NCBI GenBank assembly: GCA_009193035.1
Contig: SWDT01000207.1
Coordinates: 1-64,000 of the forward strand
DNA from: Halicephalobus mephisto
Taxonomy: Eukaryota; Nematoda; Chromadorea; Rhabditida; Panagrolaimidae
Direction: 5' to 3'
DNA: 64,000 nt
Part shown: piece by piece, positions 45,960-59,300 of the stretch
How the letters are laid out: each line of letters starts with the position of its first letter
Position numbering within the stretch: position 1 is the stretch's first letter
Position numbers and translations under genes: made by a program
The notes under the pieces: generated by a model
What the model was told of the DNA's origin: nothing
What the model saw: only the letters and a program-made list of their open reading frames with translations
The model's database searches: none

Positions 45960-46810
45960 TCGGAATTCAGAGTTCAAGGTCGAAATTTTGACTTTTCTTG
46001 TTAAGACACAATTTGAGTCATTTTCGAATTTAAAAAAACTTAATTGAATTTCATCAATTTAGATGAAATAAATTTTTATAATTAAAAAAATAAATTTAAC
46101 TTAATTCAAATTTGGATTTTTACTTTTTGGTTTTAATTTTGATAAAAAAATCGAAATTTTTTATTATAAAATAAAAATAAAAATTTTGGTTATTAAAACA
46201 ATTTTAATCATTTTTGAATTTAAAAAACTTAATTAAAATTCATCAATTTTAGTGAAGTAAATTTTTTAACTTAATTCAAATTTCGATTTTTACTTTTTGA
46301 GTTTTAATTTTAATAAAAAAATCGAAATTTTTTATTATAAAAATAAAAATTTTTCTTGTTAAGACAATTTTAATCATTTTTGAATTTAAAAAAATTTAAT
46401 TAAAATTCATCAATTTTAGTGAAATAAATTTTTATAATTAATTCAAATTTCGATTTCTACTTTTTGGTTTTAATTTTGATAAAAAAATCGAAATTTTTTA
46501 TTATAAAAATAAAAATTTTTCTTGTTAAGACAATTTTAATCATTTTCGAATTTAAAAAAATTCAATTAAATTTCATCAATTTTAGTGAAATAAATTTTTT
46601 AACTTAATTCAAATTTCGATTTCTACTTTTTGGTTTTAATTTTGATAAAAAAATCGACATTTTTTATTATAAAAATAAAAATTTTTCTTGTTAAGACAAT
46701 TTTAATCATTTTCGAATTTAAAAAAATTCAATTAAATTTCATCAATTAGATGAAGTAAATTTTTTAACTTAATTCAAATTTCGATTTCTATTTTTTGGTT
46801 TTAATTTTGA
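45960..46810. repeat. ~170-bp tandem array, 5 copies
   Basis: Unit marked by TTGTTAAGACAATTTTAATC, AATTCATCAATTTTAGTGAA and TTTTGATAAAAAAATCGAAA. Confidence 0.85.
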
Positions 46811-46814
46811 TAAA

Positions 46815-46960
46815 AAAGAACATAGGAGTGTCGTACCTAAAGAAGTACGTATGATGAACGTTGAAATGAAATCGATTTTTTGGGGCACGCCAAACAGTCC
46901 GGATTCGCCAGAGAAGAGATTTGCGCACGAAACGAAATGGAGAAAATGGATGATTCTGAT
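46815..46960 (+). CDS. Exon-like island, strand uncertain (candidate)
   Basis: 150 bp of normal composition interrupts the repeats. Plus-strand reading: SVVPKEVRMMNVEMKSIFWG, then TPNSPDSPEKRFAHETKWRK. Two minus-strand frames are also open. The plus frame has the most ordinary composition, but acceptors and donors are weak. It could be an upstream exon of the TEAD gene or of an unknown gene. Confidence 0.3.
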
Positions 46961-47049
46961 TTTCTTGACAAATAACTTTTATTTCTACTTTTTAGAAGAC
47001 AAAAGGAGCTCATATTCAGCAAATTTTTGTTTATTATTTTTGTACTTTT

Positions 47050-47620
47050 AAATTATTTTCGAATTTAGAATAATTTAAAAATAAGTTTATTTTTTATTTA
47101 AAACTTTTTATTTATATTTTTTTAACATTTTTAATTTAAAAAAATTTAATAATTTTACAATTTTAGAATAATTTAAAAATAAGTTTATTTTTTATTTTAA
47201 AATTTTTATTTATATTTTTCTAACATTTTTAATTTAAAAATATTTAATTATTTTACAATTTTATAATCACTTAAAAATAAGTTTATTTTTTTAACTAAAA
47301 TAATTTTAAAAATTGTATTAAAATAATTTCTTAGAATTTTACAATTTTTGTCTGATACTGTAATTTGGAAATTTTACAATTTTGAAAAATAATAAAATTT
47401 AAATTTTATATATTTTTTTAAATTTTATTAAAATAATTTTTTTTAATTTTACAATTTTGGAAAATAATAAAATTTAAATTTTATGATTTTTTTTATTTTT
47501 ATTAAAATAATTTTTTTTAATTTTACAATTTTGGAAAATAATAAAATTTAAATTTTACATAATTTTTTTTAATTTTACAATTTTTGTCCGATACTGTAGC
47601 TTTGAAATTTTACGGAATTA
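47050..47620. repeat. AT-rich tandem arrays
   Basis: Three ~118-bp units (AATAATTTAAAAATAAGTTT) then three ~80-bp units (TTTTACAATTTTGGAAAATA). ACTGTA words occur at about 47357 and 47594. Confidence 0.7.
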
Positions 47621-47854
47621 TTTAAAAATTAAATTCTATTATTCTCGAATTTAACTAAAAAATTTTTTTATCGAGATAATTGTTCAAAATTTCGTCATAC
47701 GTATTTTTCTTTCTTATAATAGTGTGACTCAGAATCTTTTCAATCTCTTTGAAAATTTATAGAATCACGTGAAAATTAAGTTCCATAATTTTTGGTTTTA
47801 TTTGAAAATCCAAAAAAATTTTGAAAGCTTTTAGAAACAGAAAAAAAAATTAAA

Positions 47855-48680
47855 CTTTGTACTTTTTGGTCCTGAGCGGAAAATTGCAAAAATTATTTTT
47901 GGAAAAATTTTCGAAATTTGATTTTAAAAATATTTTTATTTTTTCAAATAACGTGATTTTAGAAGATTTTAAAATTACAGAAATCTTGGTTTTTGTACTT
48001 TTTGGTCTTGAGCGGAAAATTGCAAAAATATTTTTATTTTTTTTGGATAACGTGGTTTTAAAATATTTCGAAATTTCATGAATACTAATTTTTGTACTTC
48101 TTGATTTTGAGTGGAAAATTACAAAAACTTTTTTCAAAAAAATTTTCTAAATTTATTTTTAAAAATATTTTTATTTTTTTTGAATAACGTAATTTTAAAA
48201 TATTTCGAAATTTCATAAATACTAATTTTTGTACTTCTTGGTCCCGAGTGGAAAATTACAAAAACTTTTTTCAAAAAATTTTCTAAATCTATTTTTAAAA
48301 ATATTTTTATTTTTTGAATAACGTAATTTTAAAATATTTCGAAATTTCATAAATACTAATTTTTGTACTTCTTGGTCCCGAGTGGAAAATTACAAAAACT
48401 TTTTTCAAAAAATTTTCTAAATCTATTTTTAAAAATATTTTTATTTTTTGAATAACATGATTTTAAAATATTTCGAAATTTCACGAACACTGATTTTTGT
48501 ACTTTTTGGTCCTAAGCAGAAAACTTCAAAAATTCTTTTCGGAAAAATTTCCTAAATTTAATTTTAAAAATATTTTTATTTTTTCAAATAACGTGATTTT
48601 AAAATATTTCGAAATTAAATGAATACTGATTTTTGTGCTTTTTGGTCCTGAGTGGAAAACTTTTGAAATTTATTTTTAAA
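47855..48680 (+). repeat. ~135-bp tandem array with TTTTTGGTCCTGAGCGGAAAA
   Basis: Seven copies, each with GTACTTYTTGGTCCYGAGYG plus GAAAAT and ATTTTTAAAATATTTTTATT. The core is in plus orientation. Frames on both strands (47850-48137) are repeat artefacts. Confidence 0.85.
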
Positions 48681-48780
48681 AATATTTTTATTTTTAAATG
48701 TATTTTTTATTTACAGTATCCCTAAAATTGTTTACAGACATTTCTTAATTAAAATTTCCAATTTTTCTAAATTAAATCAA

Positions 48781-48858
48781 GTTGAGCCAAATGATGTCTT
48801 CAGTTGCAATCGCGAATTATCGATTTTTGAATTTATCAAAAATCAAGAGGTTGCGGCC
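48781..48858 (+). CDS. Exon-like island before the TEAD gene (candidate)
   Basis: A plus frame reads VEPNDVFSCNRELSIFEFIK and six further residues to a GTATGA donor (48859). An acceptor could be GTCTTCAG inside it, which would shorten the exon. Same strand and 0.75 kb upstream of the TEAD exon, so an upstream alternative exon of that gene is possible but unproven. Confidence 0.3.
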
Positions 48859-49049
48859 GTATGACCGGTGTTTGATAAGAACAGTCAAAAATTTACTTTT
48901 TTCGAAGCTTAATGTTTTTTTTGTATTTTATTCGATAAATTACTTCGAACAAAAATAACAAGTACACATTAGGGTTACTGTAATTTTTGTTGTTGATCAA
49001 GTTTTTAGAAAGTTGTTATTGAATTTTTTCATAATTTCCGGTTTGGATT

Positions 49050-49605
49050 TTTGTTAAGTCAGCTTCCGTATCGAAATCACATGGATAAATTTTTCGCTTC
49101 AAGACCTTACGTAAAACTTTTTCGCGGTAGGATTTTATTTTTTAAATTTTTCTTTCGTCCCAAGAAATTAAACGCTCTTTTTTCGTGTCAGGACTTTATT
49201 TTCTCGTGTCGAAATCACATGGATGAATTTTTCGCGTCGAGACCTTACATAATACTTTTTCGCGGTAGGATTTCATTTTTTAAATTTTTTTCGCTCCAAG
49301 AAATTAAACGCTCATTTTTTCGTGTCAGGACCTTATTTTTTTCGTGTCGAAATCACACGGGGTTAATTCTTTATGATAAGACCTAATATATTTGTTTTAT
49401 CGTGTCGAGACCTTTAAATTTATCTTTTCGTGTTGAAACTTTTGAATTTATCTTTTCGCGTCAGGACTTTCAATTTTATTTTTTCGTGTTGAGATTTTCG
49501 AATTTATCTTTTCGCGTCGAGACCTACTGTGCCTATGTTTTCGCGCCGGGACCTTGTGTATTAGTTCCTTCGTGACAGGATTCCTGATTTTTAACTTTAC
49601 TTTTT
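49050..49605 (-). repeat. Tandem array of TTTTCGCGTCGAGACCT units
   Basis: About 14 copies of TTTTCGYGTCRRGACYT with 25-45 bp of T-rich filler; 49060-49360 also forms two ~140-bp higher-order copies. This array ends at the splice acceptor of the TEAD gene. The 111-codon plus frame (49051-49386) is a repeat artefact. Confidence 0.8.
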
Positions 49606-49690
49606 AGAACCGTTGCCACTGTTCGTGAGATGCTCTGTTGACTTCCCTGAACGTTCTAGAACTACGATCAGTGCGACATTATTATCTCGA

Positions 49691-52077
49691 ATGAGCTCTC
49701 CTTTAGCTCCATTCGACTTTACTACATTCATAACCAGAAATAACCAAAACTTAGTAAATTCCTGTTCTCCAACCTCTTCATCAACATCATCATTGTCGCC
49801 AAATTCGATAATCTCGGCTTTATCACCAGAGAAAATGGTTGTTCACTTACCAGGTTTGACTCCGGGACGAGGATTATCGATGCCTGTTAATTCGGGAAAT
49901 TTCAATTTAAATCAAAACGGAATTTTGCCACAAACAGCTACCCCCATGGACAGACTTATCATGGCCGCAGGGGGTTCCGCAAATGCAGCTGCTTTAATCG
50001 CTCAAAATGCTCAAATCGAAAATCAAAATTTAAGTTCTAATGTTTCTCAAAGCAACAGTGGAGAAGCTAGTCCCGGGAGTTCCCACAGTAACCAGGACCT
50101 GAGCGGGGACGCGGAGGGGGTCTGGTCCCCGGACATCGACCAGGCTTTCCACGAAGCTTTAGCCATTTATCCTCCTTGTGGAAGAAGGAAAATCATCCTC
50201 AGCGACGAAGGAAAGATGTACGGTAAGTACGGTGGATTTCTAAGAATAAATTTAAAAAAATTATTCTTTAATTTTTAAGAAATTTAAAAAAAAGTTATTC
50301 TTTAATTTTTAAGGGATTTTAAAAAAGTTATTTTTTTTTATTTTTAACAATTTTAAAAAAAAATTATTCTTTAATTTTTAAGAAATTAAAAAAAAGTCAT
50401 TCTTTAATTTTTAACAAATTAAATAAAGTTATTTTTTTAAAAAAGTTATTTTTAAGAAATTTAAAAAAAATTATTCTTTAATTTTTAAGAGATTTTAAAA
50501 AAGTTATTTTTTTTATTTTTAATAATTTTAAAAAAAAGTTATTCTTTAATTTTTAAGAAAATAAATAAAGTTATTTTTTTAATTTTAAAAATTTTTTTAA
50601 TTTTTTTAAAAAAGTTACTTTTTTTATTTTTATAAAAGTGCGGTTTTGAAATTGATTGATTTTAAATTGCAGGAAGAAATGAGTTGATTGCGAGGTACAT
50701 CAAAATCAGATGTGGCAAGACGAGGACCAGAAAACAAGTTTCGTCCCATATTCAGGTCCTTGCTAGAAAAAAACAACGAGAAAATCAATCAAAAATGAAA
50801 GGTCATCATGAAACAGGGACTACTGGATTGAAGTCGGAGATTCTGGATGACGTCAAACCTTTGTCGAGTTTTCCGCTTCCGAACTCGGCCGATCCTTGTG
50901 CTGCTGCTATTCCGACCTCGGCTACGGTACCTGGGATGTGGCCATACGGTACTGCTTTTCAGAATTATTACCAAAATATGGATTCAAAAGATAATGTTTT
51001 TCAACAATTATCCGCCGTGATCAACAACGGCCAAAATCGGGATCTTAAACAAGGCATGACGTCATTGATGACGAGACCTGTCCACGGACTTCAAGAAAAC
51101 GACTCTGGAGAACACTCCATCACTTCTTCAAAATTGACTCTTTGCGGATTTGAGGCTTATGTTCAGCAACCCGGAGGCGAAAAGTACATCATGTTGCGGA
51201 TTCCGAAAATTTCAGAAGAACCCATGGAAGAAATCACTTTCGAACCCATCAGACACAAGTACCCCCCGATTCTCGAAGAACTCATAAAAAACGGACCTTC
51301 AGATGCCTTCTTCCTCGTCAAATGCTGGGCAAATGTCGACTTCAAGTCTGGGGATCCGGCCAACATGACTTATGCCGTGGATAGTTTCTACGATTCCAAG
51401 GAAAATTTCGATATTTCTGTTTCCACAAAAGCCTGTTCCTTCGGCAAACAAGTTGTTGAAAAAGTAGAGGTAAATTTTTATTTTTAAAACCTACAAAAAA
51501 TCAAAATTCTCCAAAAAACTAAAATTTTAAATTTAAAAAAAATAAATTTTAAAAAATTTAAAATTTTTAAAAAATAAATTTCAAAAAATTTAAAATTCTT
51601 TAAAGAAATTAAAATTGAAAAAACTAAAATTTTAAAAAATCAAAATTGTAAAAATCTAAAATTCTTTAAAATCAATTTTTTACTTTTTGTTTAAATTTAA
51701 AATTTTATTTTTATTTAAATTTCAAAATTTAAATTTAAATTTTTATTTAAATTTGTTTTTATTTTTATTTAAATTTTGAAATATTGTAATTTATATTTTT
51801 TTTGCAGGACTATTCTCCCGTGGTAATCGAAAAAGACGGCTCTACAGTATACAACTTCCAATTAGAAAATTCGCCGATGTGCGAGTACATGGTCCGATTC
51901 ATCGCTGAACTGAAAAAATTCGAGTACGCCTTGATGAATTCCGTTTTGGACAATTTTACAGTACTTCAAATAGTTACAAACAAAAATACTGGAGAAACCC
52001 TCATGGTTATTGCTTTTATTTTAGAAGTTTCTCCAGACCCAGAACCAACCTGCCGAATTTATCGAGTTGTTCAATGA
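49691..52077 (+). CDS. egl-44: TEAD-family transcription factor (TEA domain + YAP-binding domain), EGL-44-like
   Basis: Model: exons 49691-50222, 50673-51469 and 51808-52077 with GT-AG introns of 450 and 338 bp and agreeing phases; 532 aa. I take the ATG at 49691 because it is the first in frame after a TTTTTAG acceptor at 49607, a likely cis or spliced-leader site. Residues 1-140 are Ser/Asn/Pro-rich and disordered. Residues ~143-211 are the TEA DNA-binding domain ([54 protein letters not shown]), nearly identical to animal TEADs, interrupted by intron 1 at KMYG. The C-terminal third is the YAP/Vg-type cofactor-binding domain, including [20 protein letters not shown] and [20 protein letters not shown]. 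In C. elegans EGL-44 acts with EGL-46 and YAP-1 in neuronal fate and other programmes. Upstream exons may exist in the repeat zone. Confidence 0.93.
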
Positions 52078-52129
52078 CAAAAATCCACGTGTATATAGTG
52101 TCATCAGGACACTAAATATTTGAGACCTC

Positions 52130-53276
52130 ATTGAAAATTTAAATATTCAAAAAATTCAAATATTTCAAAAAAATTTAAATATTCAAAAAATTCAAATATT
52201 TCAAAAAATTTAAATTTTCAAAAAATCCAAATATTTCAAAAAAAATTCAAATATTTTTTAAAAAATTCAAGTTTTTTAAAAAATTTAAATTTAAGTTTTT
52301 TTTTGAAAATTTGAATTTTTTAAAAAATTTGGTTTTTTTTTGGAAAAATTTGAATTTTTTAAAAAATAATTTTTTTTGAAAATTTAAATTTTTCGAAAAA
52401 TTCAAGGTTTTTGAAAATTTTGATTTTTTTTAAATTTAAGTTTTTTTTGAAAATTTGAATTTTTCGAAGAATTTATTTTTAAAAATATTTGAATTTTTTG
52501 GAAATTTAAGTTTTTTGAAAAATTTGAATTTTTTCGAAAATCCAGGTATGCCTATTATCGCCACATTTCATAATCGACGAAATTGCGCATTTAAAATTTT
52601 TTTAAATTTATTTTTTGCGCATTGACTTTGAAAATTCGTGCAGTTCATGATCCAAAATGATTTGGTCTGGGGCGATTGTACTTGTTTTTTTTTGCTTGAT
52701 CATGTTTTGAGATTAATAAAAATAAAAAAATTGAAATTCGAAAAATAAACAAATTATGAAATTTAAAAAATAAATAAAGAAATTTTAAAAATTAATTTAA
52801 AAAAAAATAAATTAAGAAATTTTAAAAATTAATTTAAAAAAATAAATTATGGAAGTTTAAAAAATTTAAATTTTAAAAAATTAGAATTTTAAAAATTAAA
52901 AAAAAATAAATTATGGAATTTTCAAATTAAAAAAAATAAATTAAGAAATTTTAAAAAATTAGAATTTAAAAATTTAATTTAAAAAAAATACGAAATTTTA
53001 AATTGAAAAAAATTCCTTTAATTTATTTTTTTAAATTAAATTTTTAAAAATTAAAAAATAAATTATAAAATTGTTAAAAAATTAAATTATGAAATTTAAA
53101 AAAATTAGAATTTTAAAGATTTAAATTTTAAAAAAATAAATTAAGAAATTTAAAAAAAAAATAAATTATGGAATTTTAAAAAATTTAAATTTTAAAAATT
53201 TAAATTTAAATATAAAAATAAATTATAAAATTGTTAAAAAATTAAATTACGAAATTTAAAAAAATAAAAAAATAAC
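52130..53276. other. Intergenic AT-rich repeats between convergent genes
   Basis: Repeats of TTCAAAAAATTCAAATATTT (52130-52260), TTTTTTGAAAATTTGAATTT (52290-52520) and AAATTTTAAAAAATTAGAAT (52740-53270). AATAAA for the TEAD gene could be near 52716. Confidence 0.6.
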
Positions 53277-53282
53277 TTTATT
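53277..53282 (-). terminator. Poly(A) signal of the APC1-like gene
   Basis: AATAAA on the minus strand (TTTATT on plus) about 27 bp beyond the stop codon at 53309, implying a very short 3' UTR. Confidence 0.55.
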
Positions 53283-53308
53283 CAAAAACACAGACAAAAT
53301 TACAAAAA

Positions 53309-56300
53309 TTAATTTAATTTCAAAATCGACAATATATCCGTCGGTAGATCTTCTGAATTTTTACAGTTTTCATCTATGTCGTTTTTGTCTTCTTTTTCAA
53401 AAATTGGGACTTGTTCAAAAATTTTTTGAAATTTTCTATAAACACGTTTCACCAAAATTCTGCCATGTTCATTTTTAAAAATTTCATTTAATTTTTTTCT
53501 ATGATCTTCTATATTAAGATCAATTTCAATTTTTTTATAATTTCTCGAATTAAGATTAATAAAAATAACATCATCCAATGGCGGCATTAATCCAGGTAAT
53601 TGAAAAATTTTTTCTTCATTATTTTTAAATATAATTTTTGCTTGCATTTTAACTGGTTGCAAATTTTCATCTTCTACAGGACACAAATGCCGAAATTCAG
53701 TCGCTAAACACCACATAAACCTCAAAGGTTGAAAATAACATCTGTTATCTCCTATGTTGTGCGGAAAAATAGGAAAAACTGACAAAACCAACATCGCAAT
53801 TGCTTCGTTAGATTTACAAAATCCATATTTTCCGTTTCCAAGAAACAACATTCCAATTCCCATATTGGCCAAAGTATGCACACTAAAAGTTGTTTGATCC
53901 GCTTCATGTCCAGAAAACGACGATTGATAAAAATTTTTAATTTTCCTTAAAAATCTCAAAGTATGTAAATCTCCAGAACCCGCCATAACCATCGACATCG
54001 CCAAAGCATTAATAGCACAACAATTGTTCACAACAGCATCCCGAACATATCTGGATAACGGATTACTTCCTCGTTGTTCTGGATCCAAATCACAATTCGA
54101 CATATCCTAAATTAAAATAAAAATAAAATTAAATTTAAAATTAAATTTAAAATAAAAATTAAATAAAATTTAAAATTTAAATCAAAAGTAACATTTAAAT
54201 TTAAATTTACAAAATTCCAAAATTTTAATACAAAATTGATAATTTCTAAAACTTTCTAAAAATTACAGTATCCTACAGAACAGTTATTCCCTAATATTAA
54301 TTTCAAAATTAATTTTCCAAAAAAATTAGAAATAATTCTAATTTAAAAAATTTCAAAATTAATTTTCCAAAAAAATTAAAAATAATGCTAACTTTAAAAA
54401 ATTAAATCTCAAAATTAATTTTCTAAAAAAAATTAAAAATAATTCTAACTTTAAAAAATTTCAACATTGATTTTCCAAAAAAATTAGAAATAATTGTAAC
54501 TTTAAAAAGTTAAATTTCAAAATTAAAAATTAACTTAAAAAACTTACAATAATTTTAAAAGCAGCTTCATTAAAAGTAGATGCAAATTTAATTCCAAGAG
54601 CTAGAGAAATTCCTGTTCTGATATAATAATAAGCTTCAGCAATTGTAGTCATGTCTACTTGTCCACTCCACCAAAATTCTTCTTTTTTATCCGTTAATGT
54701 AATTCTTATATATCTTCTTACAACCGATGGAATCCACATTTCTAATTCATTCGGATTTGTTGAAATATTATCGTAATCCACCAACATAGCACATAAGGTC
54801 CTGATCATCAAGACATCAGGTCTAATTTTCTCGATAAGAGGTACTGTATCGGGTACTTTTAAAATATTCAAAATATAATTATCTTTTGTTTTAAGATACA
54901 TAAATCCCAAAGCTATAGCTGCCGCAGGGGAAGTTAAATGAATATTCACAAATGGTAATTCCTTAGTATGTGATGATTCTTTCGCCAAAATTCCCGTTGA
55001 TGAATTAGCTGTAATTTTATTTCCTTCATTAAATGGTGTATTAATTCCAATATTTTCTGACGTAAGTCCAATACCATGGATTGTCGCATAATCAATTCCT
55101 GTACATGTTCCATTACCGTAATTTGCCGAATTCAATCCTGCAATTCCTATTCTTTGAATTTTACATAGATTTTTATTTCGTCTTCCAAAATCGGTACACA
55201 AAATTCGTTTTTCGCCATTTAATAAACAATATAATCTGGTTTCTATTTCATAATTTCCATGTTTTATAGGTATTTCTGAATTTCTAATATCCAATCCTCT
55301 ACCTAAATTGATCAATCCGATGGATATCCCTGCACATAAAACATAATTATATCTTTCTGCAGCCGGATCGTTTTCAAAAAACGTTTCTCTCGCCATTTCA
55401 TTTATTAATTTATTCGTCAAAGATGCATTTGTCGTTCCTTGAAACAAAAATCCCAATGACAGTATACTTGCAACTTGAACAATCGGTTCGAATTTCAATT
55501 CCACTAAAGTCGGTTCTATAAAAGTAGGCAAATGAGTAACAACAGTTCTGTAAAATTGTAAATGACTTGTTCCTCGAAAATTAATTGCACAACTTAACAA
55601 AATAGCTATCGTATCCATTGATCTTTTCGAACTTATAATCATACTATGAATATCGTATAAATTTACATTTCTAAATTGTCCTGTTAATCCAAATCCAAAA
55701 CAACATCCAGCTGCCATAGATAACGAATTTGCCGCTTCTTCTTGCCATTGTCTCAACCATCCAAAATTTATCTTATCATTTTCAAAATCCGCTAACGAAA
55801 TTACATGACATGTTCCTGCAAAAAATTCAGCCCATTCATGTTGAGATTGAATATATTCACTATGAGGAAATGGTTGAATATGATTAGGTGCCACTTTTCC
55901 ACCAAGTTCAATTTTAGGAATCATTTCAAAATTAACTTTCGAAGCTCTCGTTGAACTGAAACCAAGTAGAGCCTTTCCGAAAGCCTTGGATACCGTCTTC
56001 GGATAAGTCGAAAGTAAAAACAAATCGTATCTTTCCATCGCAGATTTTTCATCCTCCATATCTTCCTGAAAATTACAAAAATCCAACTTTTAAAATTTAA
56101 AGTTACAAAATTTCGAAAGTTTTTAAAAATTCCCAAGATTTCAGAAGTTTCTACAGTATTCGAAAAATTTCCAAAATCAAGAGGGATTTTTTTAATTTCT
56201 AAGATTCTAGTTTTTTGAGAATTTTCAAGTTTTATAAATTACTTTTGAATTTTGGAAAACAAGATTTTATAAAATTGTCAAAAGTTTCTAATCTTTTACT

Positions 56301-59300
56301 GAATTCTAGAAGTTTTTATGTGATTCTAGAAAGTCAAGTTTCTAAAAAACTTCAAACTTTTAATATTTCTTAGAAAATTAAACTTTTAAATAGCTAAAAT
56401 TTCTACAAAATTAAAAATAATCAAAAAATTTCTATAAAATTTTAAACAATCAAGAAATTTCTATAAAATTAAAAATTATCAAAAAAATCTTATAAAATTA
56501 AAAATAATCAAAAAATTAAAAATTATCAAGAAATTTGTAAAAAATAAAAAATCATTAGAAAAATCCTATAAAATTAAAAATAGTCAAAAAATTTGTAAAA
56601 AATTAAAAATTATTAAAAAAATCCTATAAAATTAAAAATTATTAAAAAAATCTTATAAAATTTAAAATAATCAAAAAAATCTCACGACTTTATGTGAAGG
56701 AATCAATACAGCTTTACTAGAATCCAACATTTGATAGGCGTTTTCTAATCGAATATCAGTTGGCCATCTGAAATTCGCCCATTTTTTTTGTTCTTCATCT
56801 GTTGGAAAAACATTTAATTTTTTCTTTTTAACTCCATTATCACATGATGTAGTCCACGAATTTAGGCATTTTTTAAAAATTTCTGATATTTCATTTCCAA
56901 TAATTAAAAAATCTCCAATTGACATTCTTAAAATTTTCATACATTTTAATCCTTTTGATTCTTGACATTTTTTCGATGTTAAAATTTTTAATAATTTTTT
57001 TTCATCATCATTTAATAAATTTAATTTTTTCTGCCATCCAATTCCAATAAATTGTTTAATATTCATACAATTTCGAATTTTTCCAACAATAACTCCAGCA
57101 CAAAAAAGTGTTTTTGGATCCCAATGAAAACTTTTCGGAATATTGGGCAAAATCTGGACGTATTTCGACTTCAAACAAGACATGAATCCACCGTAAGTGA
57201 ACACGATTCCAGCGTTGAATCCCACTGCTTCTGAAACAGGCACAAATTCTATTTTTTTAGAAATATTTAAATCTATTTTTTTCAAATTTTTGTCTATTAA
57301 TAAATAATATGATTCAAATTTAATCAAATTCGAAATTTTCGAAAATAAAAATAATGCTTCTAAAATAATTTTTGGAACACTTCTTTGAGGATAAATATTC
57401 AGCGATTCATATGCGTAATGCAAAAGTTGAAAAACGTGATAGCCATGTCGATCCAAAATATCCATTCTTCCTTCTCTAATGTCTACTGTAAAAATTTTTT
57501 TTTCTTCAAAATCTGAAAATTCAGAATCCAAAAAATCCGACATTTTAAATTTTTTCAAATTTTCTGATTCATCATCACCGTGAAATTGATCCAACTAAAA
57601 TTTTTAATTTTAAAAAACTTAATTAATTTAAAAAACTTACTATTTTAGAAAATTCCAAACCTGAAACTTTCAAACTTAAAGATTCAAAAAAATGATTCAA
57701 AAACAGCGAAATTTCATAAATATTATTTGCACAAATTTCATTTTTTTCAATTTTATTTTTATTTTTTAAATAAATAAATCTTCCTCTTTGGTTCTTTAGT
57801 CGTTTTTTCAAAGATTCTGATCCTGTTTTTTCCGAAATTAAATTTTTCTTTTTTGAAATATTTTCTTTTCCCATAAAAGGAATTTTATGATTCAAAGCTA
57901 GCCAATTTGAATAAAATTGCATTGATTTCGTCGATGGCAATGTTGCAAATACTCCATCAAAAAATTTCTCCAAAAAACTATTTGACGAAAAATCCAAATC
58001 AAAATAAACACATTTAACATCCAAATTTTTTCTTCGTTGATATCTCTGAAAAATTATAAACAATTAAAACTAAAATTAAATTCAAAAAATTAAATAAAAA
58101 TCAACAAAAATTGAATAAAATTTTAAAAGTAAAAAATTAACTAAAAATAAAAATTTTAAAAATAAAACAAAAATTTAAAAAAATAAAACAAAAATTTAAA
58201 AAATATAGAAATTAATAAAAGTGAAAATTTAAAAAAATAAAAAATAACTAAAAATAAAAATTTAAAAAATAAAAAGTAAAAATAAAACAAAAATTAATAA
58301 AAGTGAAAATTAATGAAAAACAAAAATTTAAAAAATAAAGAAATTAATAAAAATAAAAATTTAAAAAACAAAAATTAATAAAAATGAAAATTTTAGAAAT
58401 AAAAACTTTAAAAATAAAACTAACATTAAAATAAAAAAATACAAACTAAAACCATAATTAACCTTAAAAATAAAAATAATTTAAAATTCCAACTTACCAC
58501 AATTATTGATTTTTCAAAACTTTCAACAAAATTCAAAATTTCACATTGATTAGTATTAATAGGAGACATGATTAAATTTCCTATTTCATGAACACCAGAA
58601 TAAAGATAAACATTTTCTTTTTTCGGATTCATAATTGCCATCATCTTCGATCCCACGACGTTCACCGCGTCACCAGCAGGGATAGCCACAGGGGTTCCGA
58701 TTGTCACATGTCTATTGTCATCCCATTTAATCAATTTCAGTTCTTCTTCAAATCCGGACAAAAATCCGATATATTTTTGTCCAATTTTATCTTGAGTAAC
58801 GAAAAATCTACTTGCGCATCTACTGTTACCGTATACCCCCAGATTAGCTTTCAGATGGTTCTTCCATATTCTCAAGACTTCTCTTCTGTACAGTACCAAA
58901 GCATAAAAAGCCATAACTTTGTTTTCTTTTCTTTTTACTTTATAATGCATCATTTTCATGTAGTACCTCATCCAATTCACCCTAATTTTGACGTAATCCT
59001 CTGGAGAAATATCAACATTCTTAGTTACAGTACCAAAAGTCTTCTTAGCCACAGTAGGGAAATTCTTCTCAGCTACAGTATCCAAATCCATCCCAGTTAC
59101 AGTACCTAAATCCTTCTCAGCTACAGTACCCAAATCCATTCCAGTTACAGTACCCAAATCCATTCCAGTTACAGTACCCAAATCTTTTTCAGCTACAGTA
59201 TTCAAACCCTTCTTAGTTACAGTAGACTTCTTTTTTCCAGATTTCGGCATAAAACTTTCAATAATTTCAGACCTTCTTTTTTTAATCAACGCATTTAGAG

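Noticed and set aside
49051..49386. 111-codon plus frame before the TEAD gene
   Set aside because: Made of the TTTTCG-GACC array; Phe/Arg-rich repeat product.
20221..49605. CRISPR array, since direct repeats are abundant
   Set aside because: Repeats have no unique equal-length spacers and this is a nematode nuclear genome.
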